This document shows positions 1-10,928 of a stretch of 64,000 bases of DNA, one piece after another. A program made the position numbers and the translations under genes. The stretch's first letter is position 1. Each line of letters starts with the position of its first letter. Origin of the DNA: Lepidostoma basale (taxonomy: Eukaryota; Arthropoda; Insecta; Trichoptera; Lepidostomatidae). The stretch is from positions 620,001-684,000 of the forward strand of contig JAHDVF020001050.1 of NCBI GenBank assembly GCA_022606425.2, given 5' to 3'. Under the pieces are notes generated by a model that had not been told where the DNA came from, did no database searches, and saw only the letters and a program-made list of their open reading frames with translations.

Positions 1-1299
1 AATTCCCTACACAGGTACCTTTGGGTTAACAAGAACCCCAACAATATTTGCGTCGTCATGGCAAGAGACTCCAGAATTACTAATATTATAATACTTGGTA
101 TCGCATTAAAGTAAATTTCAAAGAGCTCCCTTCTCAAGTATACCTTTTATCTAATCCAATTGGAATATCACAAACAAATAGTTGTAATCATATTACAGTC
201 GTTAATGGGTTAATAAAAGTTTTGTCTTATTATACAAACAAAAGTAATGCAAACCTTGGAAAAAAATGTCCTGCCATGTCGCAGCGCATTACGGCCGGAT
301 GTGAAACATATTCTTAGTGAACGTTGCACCGCGCGTTCTTCGTCACCTCCTCATTTCTGGACATTTATAGTCTCACTTCTGTTGCGACACTTCCTCGCTA
401 CACGGCATTACCCGAGTGTGAATTTTACAGTCCATTCAAATGCAACATTAGAGAAACACTCCGTAATAAACAAAATACACAACGCGAAACGTATAAGGAG
501 GAAAACGCTAAATTATAATAACAACACCTGTTTTAAACGAGTTAAGTACTTACGGGTACCTACACAACTCAAAATAAATCAAATTCATCGTTTTTTTACA
601 GTGTCAAAATTGATTCGAAAATTATTCGAATGATTTCATTCGGCACTGCTCGAAGCTGCGGCTAACACCTGCAGCAGAATAAAAAAAGTACCTACACGTA
701 CTTGCACCGAAACCATTTATCGTGATTTTTCGTGATGAAAACACTGATTTTAAATTATTAGAAACTGATTCTATCTGATCCTCGGGAAATTTGCAGTTAA
801 CACTTGCAGTTAAATAAACGTTTATATATCTATTAGTATATAGGTACGTAGATTACAATTTATTGTTATTTTTTAACGATGGAAACACAGATTTAAATAA
901 TATTTTAATACGATTCCAAGTGACACTGACAACGCGTTTAAAATACTGACGCGTGAGTTTTCTTTTTGGCACAATGTTCGTTTGTTTATTTACTTATTTT
1001 GGTTGTTTTGTTTTTAGTCGCTCTTGCGGACGTTGTCTTTCGTCTCAAGTTCGCTGCTAAACTAATTTATGGCTATGTACTAAGACAGTCCCGAGTTACC
1101 TTATTATGGCAGCAAAACCCACTCATATTCGCCATCCGGAGGCGGGTACAGTGTGTTCCCGTGTTGGCCGAGGAATGTCGGCTTCGCTCCGAATGCGACG
1201 AATTAAAATATACAGATTCTAGGCGATCAATCGGGTGGATTCGTTTTGGCGAAACTTGAGCGTGACGGGAGATAGAAGCAAATTAACTGAATTTTTATT

Positions 1300-1860
1300 A
1301 TTTACGTCTTCTTCCGATGTCATGTCAGGTATCCCCGACGTTGATAATCATCCGAGAGTAGGCGTCTGTCCTTGGCAGCTCAAAACAGCTCCTCAACCGT
1401 CCAGTCCCTTATGATGTGAAGCCAGGAGATTCGCCTCCTGCCAACACCTCGTCGACCCGCTATTTTTTTCACAATTATGAAGTGCAGCAATTCATATTTT
1501 TCTCCCTAATAATATGACCTAAATACGCAACCTTCTCTTCTCTCTTCTTCAGCATATCGCCGTCCACTCTTGGACGAAAGCCTCCTCCATTGCTCTCCAT
1601 GTTGATCTCTCCTGCGCAGTCTGCATCCATAGTATCCCAGCGTGTCTCTCGGTCTCCAATTCAGCAGTAGTTTGGTCCATCTATCGTCTGCAGCGACATG
1701 CGCAACCTTACGGACAATACGCAACCTTACGGACTTTAATATCTGCCAATAATTCTTTGTCAGCTCTGACTCTGAAGAAAAATTATGTTGCCGACCATAT
1801 CGGTCTAACGAATGTGCAACATTTTGCGGTATAGTCACATTATTTCAAATGCCTCCAGCC
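1300..1860 (-). mobile_element. LINE 3' end fragment
   Basis: CGTCCACTCTTGGACGAAAG at 1560-1580 resembles the same LINE end in reverse complement. A 110-codon minus frame (1506-1838) is not convincing as a gene. The preceding 1-1300 shows nothing I can support. Confidence 0.4.
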
Positions 1861-2639
1861 GGTTCCAGATACCAACTTTTAAGGTCTATGATTCAACACT
1901 CTATATAAGTATGGACCAGACGTCGCATTTGACCATTATCTGACGAAGCTTCAAATTAATGTTATCATCATCGAAAACATTTATTTTCATCTTATTTACA
2001 AAGTACCTACCTACTATTTAATACCTTCCGGCATTGGGACGCACATCATTACAAAACATCAAACATAACTTTTAGTACAGTCAAATTACGTAGTCTCTTT
2101 ATGTACATTTGAATTTTAATAACAAATATTTGTTTATTTTTACAATCAGTGTGTACGTACGTATTACGTTATTTTTTGGCTTTTCAAATAATGTAAAAAT
2201 AAGGACTTGTGATAATAAAATAACAAGGTTTCCCGATATCAAATGTTATTATTGAAGAGCTTCAATTCTATTCCATATTCTTAGACGATTACATTTTTTT
2301 AGTATCCCTCCATATCAGACAGAGAGACTTTATCACATTCACTTCATTCAACGTGTCATGAATGCACGTATATTTTTTCAGTCTTCACATGACCGGCTGT
2401 AACCTTGGTTGATTTGATCGTGCTATATTTTTCGAGATTATACTGAACTATTATTTTAGTTCATATTCATAATGGAAAGTCGACAAAAAATCAAGTGTAC
2501 ATAAAAAAAAAGATTTAACGAATGTCATAAAACATGCTTCATTTTTTTTTTAAATATGTTTTTTTACTATGATTCCGTCCAAAAATAAATGAATGGCGAA
2601 TAAAAATACATACGAGTAAATGGCACACTCAAAGTCATT

Positions 2640-3141
2640 ACTGCAAATAAAAATATATCCACAGAAGCTAAGATGGCAGTACACAATGGAGTTCTAGTGC
2701 CAACCCTCATTTATGGAATGTATTATAGCTTGGAGCTGGCAAAAGAAGGATAAACGCCTAGAAATGAGATCACTAAGAAGAATGTGCGGGAAAACGTTGT
2801 ATGATAGAATACCGAACGACTAGGATAAAATTAAAAAAGGATCCCTGAGAAGGTTCGGACATATGGAACGAATGGATGAGAGTAGAATGGTGAAAAAGTT
2901 GTACACAAGCAGCGTGAGTGGAAAAAGAAGCCGAGGACGACCAAGGAAAACATGGCATGACCAAATTAATCAATTACTAAAAGGCGGCCACATTCGAAGT
3001 CGGAATAATGGACGTGCGTACATGGTACGACGTATGAATGTAGAGGAATCCCGAAAGGTATGCCAGGGCAGAGCATTGTGGCGATCCATCCTCTCTGCCT
3101 ACCCCCCGGGGAAATGGCGTGATGGTTAGTTAGTTAGTTTC
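2640..3141 (+). mobile_element. LINE family X, 3' end
   Basis: Encodes the C-terminal part of a non-LTR retrotransposon polyprotein: RRFGHMERMDESRMVKKLYT, RGRPRKTWHDQINQLLKGGH, WRSILSAYPPGKWRDG, then a (GTTA)n tail. Frameshifted upstream of 2830. Same family as 37085-37716 and at least ten other fragments here. Confidence 0.8.
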
Positions 3142-3314
3142 TTTCCGTAATAGATAATTCAAAATATAAGTTAAATCTTTAAAAGTATGTTTGATAATAA
3201 AAAATAAATTAACATGTATTTTATAGAATTTAAGAAATTACTATAAATTATTTGGAATTGAAAACTTTCATAATTATGTATTTAAGTAGTTTCGTATTTT
3301 GGATTGATACTGTA

Positions 3315-3445
3315 TATTCTTCTTCGTCTTTTTCTTCAGCCTGGTGTGGCCGTTCATTCCTAAACATGGGCCTCCTCTCGTAATTTCCACTCCTTTCTTT
3401 CCTGAGCGATCCGCATCCTGGCACTTCTCGCACTCTTCCGGATAT
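3315..3445 (-). mobile_element. LINE 3' end scrap
   Basis: GCCTGGTGTGGCCGTTCATT and AACATGGGCCTCCTCTCG read like the complement of a LINE end. Low confidence. Confidence 0.35.
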
Positions 3446-3559
3446 CGCTTTGCCGTTATTATATTAAAATATCAAAAGTTGAAACATTATAAATCACTCA
3501 TTTATATTATATATTGATATGTACAATGCCGGTGGTAAGTAATACGTGGGAGTAAGGGG

Positions 3560-3900
3560 GATCCTATTGACTCTTCGAACGGTGCATGGCCATCACCGTG
3601 GTGATGGCCATGCAACGCTGGAGGATTCATCTGGTTCCAAGTACCTATCTACACCTCCTCGACTTTGGTCTATCCTGGAAACTACGCGAAATGTTAGAGA
3701 TCGAGTGTGAATAACCTCGGTGGATAATATTGATGCATAGGCTAACGTGGAAGGACACCTCGCCAACCCGTCTGGCAAGCGTGGCGTTGTAATGCCAACC
3801 ACCCCCCGTATGACATGTCATACGAGGAGAAGTATGGGGGAGGCCTATGTCCAGCAATGGACGACAACGACTGTTAAAGAAGAAGAAGAAGAAGAAGTAA
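3560..3900 (+). mobile_element. RTE-like LINE 3' end with (AAG)n tail
   Basis: MGEAYVQQWTTT at 3838-3872 is the usual end of RTE polyproteins, followed by (AAG)n at 3876-3897. An 18-bp perfect palindrome CGTATGACATGTCATACG sits at 3808-3825. Confidence 0.65.
3583..3614. repeat. 32-bp near-perfect palindrome
   Basis: Arms TGCATGGCCATCACC and GGTGATGGCCATGCA, 15 bp each, with GT between. At the left border of the RTE fragment; probably an inverted junction. Confidence 0.85.
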
Positions 3901-4529
3901 TACGCATCGGACTTAGGCAACAAGACTGTCGGTCATAATCGGCTAATTTCGGCTTTGTAGTGTAGCGTGGTTTCTTTCGTTCACTTTCGCGCGATGCGCT
4001 AACGGTGAATGACAGAGACGATGCTCTACATAAAACTTCGAATTTGATCTGTCATTCACTCTGCACATATATGAAATAATCTGCCGATAATCTATTTCTT
4101 ATGCCCGATGTGTATTATTATAGGTAGGTATTCTACTGTACGTTGCATTATTTGTTACGCTAATAATTGTACGCCCAAATGGATTGTTAAATAAAACATC
4201 AGAACCGTTAATTCTTCATAGGACATGGTATAACGACATTGTTTGAGTGTAAGTAGGAGACAGGCCGCGAGCCGCTACCGAGATTCCGGCGGGAAAGATT
4301 TGAATCCGGAATGCGCGCGCCGCCTCTACGCCCACGCGCCCTGCGACCTCAACAAGATAAATACATACATGTATTTACGTTACACTGCACTTGTAAAGTA
4401 GAGTTCGCAATGTGCACACTATTTAGTAACATTGCTAAACACAAAACATTGTAAAAATTAATTATGTTATCTGAAATTTCATTGTAGAAGTTCATTGTAA
4501 ATAAGAAGATGGCAATGAGCTACCGAAAA

Positions 4530-4680
4530 CGGTCGAAGACACAAACATTAATGGATTGTAGCTTAATAAAACACCTGATGATGTCAACATAGGTTGACGA
4601 AACAGCTGTCGCGTAAAATAAAATAAATTGTGATACATAAAACAAAGTTATTTAATTTAACAGTTTAAAGTTTTAAATAT
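4530..4680 (+). ncRNA. hammerhead-like motif A1
   Basis: CUGAUGA at 4575-4581, a perfect 6-bp hairpin GUCAAC-AUAG-GUUGAC, GAAAC at 4599-4603, AGCU, then GUC at 4608-4610. The flank TTAATTTAACAGTTTAAAG resembles the arms of the fold-back elements at 35178 and 39798. One extra base (U) lies between CUGAUGA and the hairpin, so activity is not assured. Confidence 0.5.
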
Positions 4681-4922
4681 ACATCGTTACGAAAATGTAA
4701 CAATTATTTTTTGTTTTCATTCCCTATATAAAAAATTGTGATAAAAATAAAACGATTGAAAGAATTATAATGATATCGTTTTGTTTGGTTTAATTGTTAC
4801 AATTACTAACATGAGAGTAATTTTGAAAATGTACCTAATTTTGTTAACATTTTCATTTTAAAATGTAGATAATATCAGAAAACACAGTTTTTTTATCTGT
4901 TGTATTATGAAGTGATTTCCCA

Positions 4923-5112
4923 GATGGCCTTCGTGGCGTAGTGGCAACAGCTACGCCTGCCACACCAAATGTCCCGGGTTCGATTCTCGGCGATGAAAGC
5001 GTAAAAAAAACACGCTCATGTTGTCTTTGGTCCGATAGAATTCACGTGACAATAAAAATGCCAATAGTCTAGCTACCAATCACATGTCATGAGAATCAAT
5101 AGCTAGTATACA
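4923..5112 (+). mobile_element. tRNA-derived SINE
   Basis: Starts TGGCCTTCGTGGCGTAGTGG (A box) and GTCCCGGGTTCGATTC (B box), then a non-tRNA body with GGTCCGATAGAATTCACGTG and an end CACATGTCATGAGAATCAAT. This is the most complete of four copies. It is not a functional tRNA: no cloverleaf can be drawn beyond the head. Confidence 0.8.
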
Positions 5113-5679
5113 GAGTAATTGGGTTCAAATAGCCTGCTGTAGGTATATTTACAAAAATATGAAAAGTAACGGGAAACTACCACATTAAAAGTCCAAGCGG
5201 TATTCCAAGAACCAGCAAATATGTTCACCTTGTTGCAAATTAATCCCTAGTTTTAACGTACCTAACATGCGCAGCACTAAACTGCTGATTAAAAACTAAA
5301 ATAAACAATAATCCCTTATTTGGGTTACTCATTGCGTGCGTAAACAAGAACAGAAAGTACCATATACTCGTACCTACAGGGTGCGGCAGCATAGCTTCCT
5401 TTTTTCAAAACTTAATAAAACCCATTGTATGCATCCGAAATTTTTTATTTGTTTTTTATAATGTAGGCACATACCTAAAGTTTTGTTTTACTTAGTTTTT
5501 GAAGATCAAATCAGACAGGTGACGTCCCACATTCTCCATATACTGAGTAAACTGATTTCTTATTACCAGATTGATTATTGCCAGCATATACGTATCAGGC
5601 ATTATCTTGGCAATTTCTTCCTGGATGTTGGTCTTCAAATCTTTTAGGGTCTCTGGACGGTTTACATAATAAACACGGC

Positions 5680-5935
5680 ATCACGGGAAGAGAGGATGGA
5701 TCTCCACAATGCTCTGTCCTGACATACCTCTCGGGCTTCCTCTACATTCATACATCGTACCTTGCACGCACGTCGATTATTCCGACTTCGAATGTGGCCG
5801 CCTTTTAGTAATTGATTAATTTGGTCATGCCATGTTTTCCTCGGTCGTCCTCGATCTTTTTTCCACTCACGCTGCTTGCGTACAACTTTTTAACCATTCT
5901 ACTCTCATCCATTCGTTCCATATGTCCAAACCATC
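5680..5935 (-). mobile_element. LINE family X fragment
   Basis: Reverse complement of the 3' segment of family X (cat-gcc-atg-ttt-tcc box, TTTTAGTAATTGATTAATTTG, and ATTCGTTCCATATGTCC). No open frame of note. Confidence 0.7.
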
Positions 5936-6037
5936 AATAATGATAAACCGCCCTACCTTCGGGTTATTTTCCGATAAAGTGAAAAAAAGCAGGTTTTTTA
6001 TTAACGAAATTCAATTATATATATATATTTTTTTTTA

Positions 6038-6250
6038 TATTACGAAACGTCAAATACTTGGCCGCACACTTCGCCTGCCCCTTGTAAAACTATCATATTT
6101 ATGAAGACTTGTACTCGAGTATTGTTGGCACACGCGCGTATCCCTAACAGTTTGTACATTTTAGGCACATTACTTTTTCTCAAGCGCGTACGTGATACGG
6201 GATAGCGCAGAATAGTACAGTCAAAGTGAACGTATCACGTACGTTCAAAT
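6038..6250 (+). repeat. unknown ~210 bp repeat, copy 1
   Basis: Starts ATTACGAAACGTCAAA and ends with a 13-bp perfect inverted repeat CGTACGTGATACG (6187-6199) / CGTATCACGTACG (6231-6243) around a 31-base loop. Two further copies at 11047 and 22377, all plus orientation. No coding capacity or Pol III boxes recognised. Confidence 0.8.
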
Positions 6251-6867
6251 AGGTAGGGTGGTTAATATATAATTATAAATATTATAAGTAAATAGGTTAA
6301 TGGACTGGTGCAGGCGGGAAGGGTAGAAATATTTTTTTCGCGAACTCGTAAGACGTTTTAAATTGTATTGTTTTAAATTTTATCACATGTAAGTTTATGT
6401 ATAGTTCAACGTTATCATTATTTTTAGTTACAATCTAATGCGTTGATGAACCTTTCATTATTTTGTTCCCTTTGCATTTTGGGCCTTCCTGGTCTTCCTG
6501 GTGTAGAGTGTGAGGCGTTTTATGGGGTTGTCATCGTCCATTCCAATTAACTAACTGAAATAGTCCTCTCAAATAACAGGTAGGTTTCTGTTTCAAAGCA
6601 ACTGCACTGTGAAAAGCGTGTTATCTGATGGTGGATGGGAGTCGTAAGAGGCGCAGTGTACAGCAGCCCTGCTAACAAGTGTACCGATCCATTTACGAAT
6701 AGGTCTAGATTCTCTCCTCCCACACTTTGCAGAACACATTACGTTGGGGTGCAAGCAAATCAATACATTTACAATTTATCTTCTTTATCGCCATGTCTTT
6801 AACTTGTGTCCTATAAAACAGGTTTTTTTAAACCAAATATTATATCTAACTTTTTCGCTGATTTATA

Positions 6868-7258
6868 TTTGACATTTTATTGTCACGTGAATTCTTCTTC
6901 TCAGTCATGATTGAAGGTCGTGTCCACCCTGTAAACCATTGACCATGGCACGCCATGCGCTCCTGTCACCCCTCAGTCTCCAGGCTGCAGCTAATGAGAG
7001 ACCAGTCAGCTCCCTGATTTGATCAACCAGCGGCTTGGTGGTCGCCTTCCCTCCACTTTGCCCATGATGATGAGCTTTTCAAGGTTGTCCTGATCTCTCC
7101 AGGCTATGTGTCCAAAATATTGTAACACTCTCTGATACCTAGCTGAATTCTACACCAGACCAAAGACAGGGTGACAATCACACTGCCATCGCTGGGAATC
7201 GAGCCCGGGACCTTTGGTGAAGAAGTCATAGCTCCTGCCACTCTGCCACAAAGGTCGT
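6868..7258 (-). mobile_element. tRNA-derived SINE interrupted by a LINE
   Basis: Head at 7144-7258 with B-box complement (GGTCCCGGGCTCGATTC read on the minus strand) and A-box-like region; tail at 6868-6895 (TTTTATTGTCACGTG). Split by the LINE at 6896-7143. Confidence 0.75.
6896..7143 (-). mobile_element. LINE 3' end inserted in a SINE
   Basis: Minus-strand reading: VLQYFGHIAWRDQDNLEKLI, KVEGRRPPSRW, AWRAMVNGLQGGHD; a third LINE type. Flanked by an 8-bp direct repeat TGAATTCT (6888-6895 and 7144-7151) that lies inside a SINE, so the insertion can be dated after the SINE. Confidence 0.8.
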
Positions 7259-7385
7259 AAAACTCCATATTTAATATTATTGGAAATATGATACAATATG
7301 CAATATAAATAAAATGTTTTCGCCTCACTTCAAATGTTTGATAATGCCTTAGCAAGGCGAAATACGCCATTCCCATAAAATGAAA
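7250..7385 (+). ncRNA. hammerhead-like motif D1
   Basis: UUGAUAA at 7328-7334, then a perfect hairpin GCCUU-AGC-AAGGC, GAAAU and ACGCC. The preceding GTAAAACTCCATATTTAATA is shared with 15345-15365, 40955 and 63405, so it belongs to a dispersed element. Confidence 0.4.
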
Positions 7386-7979
7386 ACTTAGAAAACAGAC
7401 GTTTTCATTCCCTTAATTGTTTAATATGGAGTTGGTCTACAATAATTGATTAATGATTTATTTTATTTTGTCAAAATAAATAAACTTTATTTCAATGTGT
7501 AATTATAATGTGTGCAATATCAAAACATTATATTACGGCCGTATTGTTTAATGTTGCTAATTTATTGTTCATTCTAATATTTTTAAAATTCAACCCTGAC
7601 TTCAAATTCATTAATCAATAACAAAATTGTATCACTTCAGACAGAGCAACTCGACCACTTTAGGTGGCCACAGACTGTTACATTGTTTTATGGCCAAAGC
7701 AAGTTAGTTCAGAGATAACGGGTGCAGGTACCAAAGGAAAATATCCATAGTGTGGGATGAGAGTGGGAACCCTGGCTGTAGGAAGGTAAGTACTCAGTAA
7801 TATAAGATTGTCTAACTATATTATTTTTATTTCTGGCAACTTGTAATTTTAATAAAATATGTTTTTAAAATATAGAACATTCCAAAAAGTGCAATTTAAA
7901 TGTCATAAATTTTCATCAGCTATTCGGAGGAAACTAATTTAAAAAATATTGACAAAACAAAACAAATATACTAAGTCCA

Positions 7980-8640
7980 ACAAATAAAAGCATTATTATA
8001 GAGGGAAATAAAATAGAAAGTGTGAAAGAGTATGTGCATCTTGGTCATAAAATCAGACTCGCAAAATGAATCAAAACTGCAGAGCTACCTCAAAGAGTTG
8101 GACTGGGCCGCCTTCGGTAAACTGAGACATCTTTGAAAATAATGAAATACCGGTTTGTCTCAAAAGAAAGGTCTACGACATGTGTATACTGCCCATGATG
8201 ATATACGTACTAGAGACGACAACTCTTACAGCAAAAAGTGTCCACAGGCTCAAGTGTACACAGAAGTCCATGGAAAGACAGATACTTGGTGTGAGCTTGC
8301 GTGACCGCATAAGGAATGAAGAAATCAGACGCCGCACCAGGGTTGCTGACGTCATGGACCAAGTGGCAAAATTAAAATGGTAAAGGGCTGGACACTTGGC
8401 TAGATAGGATGGCAACAGATGGGCACCCAGGATACTCAGTTGGAGACCATGGGCAAATAGGCGAAGTGTCGGAAGGCCACCGATGAGATGGACCGTAATA
8501 TTGTCAAAAGGGTTGGAAAACCTTGTATACAAAGGGGACAGAATAGAGACGAGTGGAGGAAATTAGAAGATGCCTATATCCAGTAGTGGAGGGAAGAAGG
8601 CTAGCAAAGAAGAATAAGAAGAATTAAATAAAACACAATA
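7980..8640 (+). mobile_element. RTE-like LINE 3' end, copy 1
   Basis: Reading through two stops: YVHLGHKIRLAK, KRKVYDMCILPMMIYVLETT, SMERQILGVSLRDRIRNEEI, then AGHLAR, RRSVGRPPMRWTDNIVKRV and DEWRKLEDAYIQ. These are the closing blocks of RTE-type LINE polyproteins, after the YVYLGH motif. Tail AAGAAGAATAAGAAG. A second copy is at 48340-48870. Confidence 0.8.
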
Positions 8641-9756
8641 TTCCTAAAAAAAAACAGGTCCATCATTTATTTATTTCCTTACATTAATTCTTACAAATAA
8701 TTGTCATTACACTACACAGTAAAGGTACACTTTATATTATATATCACATTTCAATTTGTCCTCAGACATAATCTTAATTTAAATATAATAAAGGAGCCAA
8801 GTTAAATAAGGTTTGATGTTTGGTCTGGTCCCCGGGTGATGGATAGGGGATGATTACTAACTTAAAAGAGTGGTACCTGGGAAATCAAATACCTGGGGCG
8901 CACCATAACTAGAATGTCTTTAATCCAAGGTGAGAGGAACAGAAGAAAAATATCATTGTACTAATATATTTGGTACATGTTCTTTCTTCTCATTAAAATA
9001 GTTTTCACAAATAATATTGCGCAAAATATTCTAAATTACCCCACTAAAATGTAACAGTTTGTTGGTACTATTTTACACTTTTTATAACTATCTTCATCAT
9101 GTTTCATTTCATGACTTGTTTTCGGCCGAGCAGTGCTCTGGTCGGGTGTACATTTACTTCCCTCACTACTCTGAGGATCAACATTAGTAACAACTTAACA
9201 AGAAGCATAATTTAACTTGACAAATCAGTGTTGTAGCTACCATTGTTTACCAAAGCACACAGTATTGTTCACAAGGAAATTAAGATGGGTATACTAAGCA
9301 TACAATCTTCAATAGGTGAAATGAAAACTTTGAACGAAGGCGGACATGCCTAGGGTGTGTGTCTCGTCATCTTCACATCACATCAGATTGGACTTGAGTT
9401 TAAATCTAAGGAACCGGAATCTATTCGTTACTTCTCCCGAAACAACCCCTTATCTGACTTTTTTAAAAATCTCACATAGTATCTTCAAGAGCAGGCTGCC
9501 AATTGGTGTAAGGGGTGACTTTAACCCCAAACACTGAAAAATTGTGATACAAGACATTCAATGCAGAAGTATGGCCTCAGGCCGGACACTCCAGCAGTGA
9601 CTGTCAAGTTAGAACATTAAATCAGCCGCGAGAGGAACATTAAAAAGCAGCGGTTAGTTATTATGATCATTGTTGCTATCCGAAACGTCTTCAACTCGGC
9701 ATATTAAGAGAGCATACTTGAAGCCCTAAAAATGAATATCAAGATCCCAGTGCAAC

Positions 9757-10055
9757 TAACTAACTAACTAACCATCACGCCATTTCCGTGTAGGCAGGAG
9801 GCGCCGGAGAGGTAGGCAGAGAGGATGGATCGCCACAATGCCCTGTCCTGGCATACCTCTCGGGCTTCCTCTAAATTCATACATCGTACCATGCACACAC
9901 GTCGATTATTCCGACTTCAAATGTGACCGCCTTTTAGTAATTGATTAATTTGGTCATGCCTTGTTTTCCTCGGTCGTCCTCGGCTTCCTTTCCCACTCAC
10001 CCTGCTTGCGTACAACTTTTTAACCATTCTACTCTCATCCATTTGTTCCATATGT
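9757..10055 (-). mobile_element. LINE family X fragment
   Basis: Starts with the (TAAC)n tail complement at 9757-9775, followed by CATCACGCCATTTCC and the standard family X 3' block in reverse complement, 5' truncated at about 10055. Confidence 0.75.
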
Positions 10056-10682
10056 CATATTACTACATAATATCTAAAACTACTTCGAAAACCGGAGGAG
10101 GAGGCCAAGGGCCGCAGTAGTCTGTGGAGCCGATGATGATGAATATGATGATGATCATTAAATGTAAGTGTCATATTTATAATATATTTTAAACTATAAT
10201 ATAAACGCGATTGTTTTACACCTAGTAACATAACATGATAAATTTATTGTGGATTTAGTATTTATCACGTAATGTTGCTAGATCATTCCATAATTACTTA
10301 TTAATGTTCCTATTTATCATTATGTATTGTGCCTCAAATTTTCCAGTACATAGTCCCTTTGGAAATTAATTTACCCCATGTACTTATCACTCAATTCTAG
10401 AGATAATTAGATTTTAGAAAAAACCTAAAATTGGTTTTGTATAACTTCCCTAAGTCTTAATATAATAACATATTAGTATGTACCACCCAAGATGACACAT
10501 TGTTAGGCGATTAGGTTTAGTCAGAGAATGCCCTCACAATTGGTCACTAATATTTATATTTTTATACAAATAAAAACCTAAGTTTAACCAATAAAACAAT
10601 CACATTTATATTATAATTTGTAATGGAGTTTTACAAGATAACAACCACGACCATCAATAAGATATTTTGTTTTTGCACAGAA

Positions 10683-10928
10683 CTAAGCCTGATTGGCAGC
10701 CAGCTTGATGAGAGCGTCCAGGGAGATAGGCTGGAAGGTGCGCCCCTGGTCTGCGGAGTACATGACCACATTGCGGGAAACGTAGCACTGCAGGGTGAGG
10801 CCGAGGCGGAACAGCGGGCGGCCCTCGCGCGAGCGCCCCACCAGCGGGATGAGCCCCACGCCACGCTCCGCACAGCGGGACTGGAGCAACTCCGTGAAGC
10901 TCAGCTGCTGATTGTTGCTGGCCATAAC
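10683..10928 (-). CDS. TFIP11: TFIP11 exon 13 (C-terminus, stop)
   Basis: 81 codons and a TAG stop at 10685-10683. Aligns from [20 protein letters not shown] to [13 protein letters not shown] with the conserved C-terminal domain of TFIP11. A possible polyadenylation hexamer AATAAA reads on the minus strand at 10248-10243, about 435 bases past the stop; that is a weak inference. Confidence 0.95.
   Translation of the reverse strand, partial: VMASNNQQLSFTELLQSRCAERGVGLIPLVGRSREGRPLFRLGLTLQCYVSRNVVMYSADQGRTFQPISLDALIKLAANQA

Noticed and set aside
247..633. 128-codon open frame near the left edge
   Set aside because: No recognisable domain, AT-rich composition like the surroundings, and an overlapping competing frame; no splice or homology support.
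4923..5000. tRNA gene
   Set aside because: A and B boxes are present, but the sequence does not close into a cloverleaf and recurs with the same non-tRNA body; it is a SINE head.
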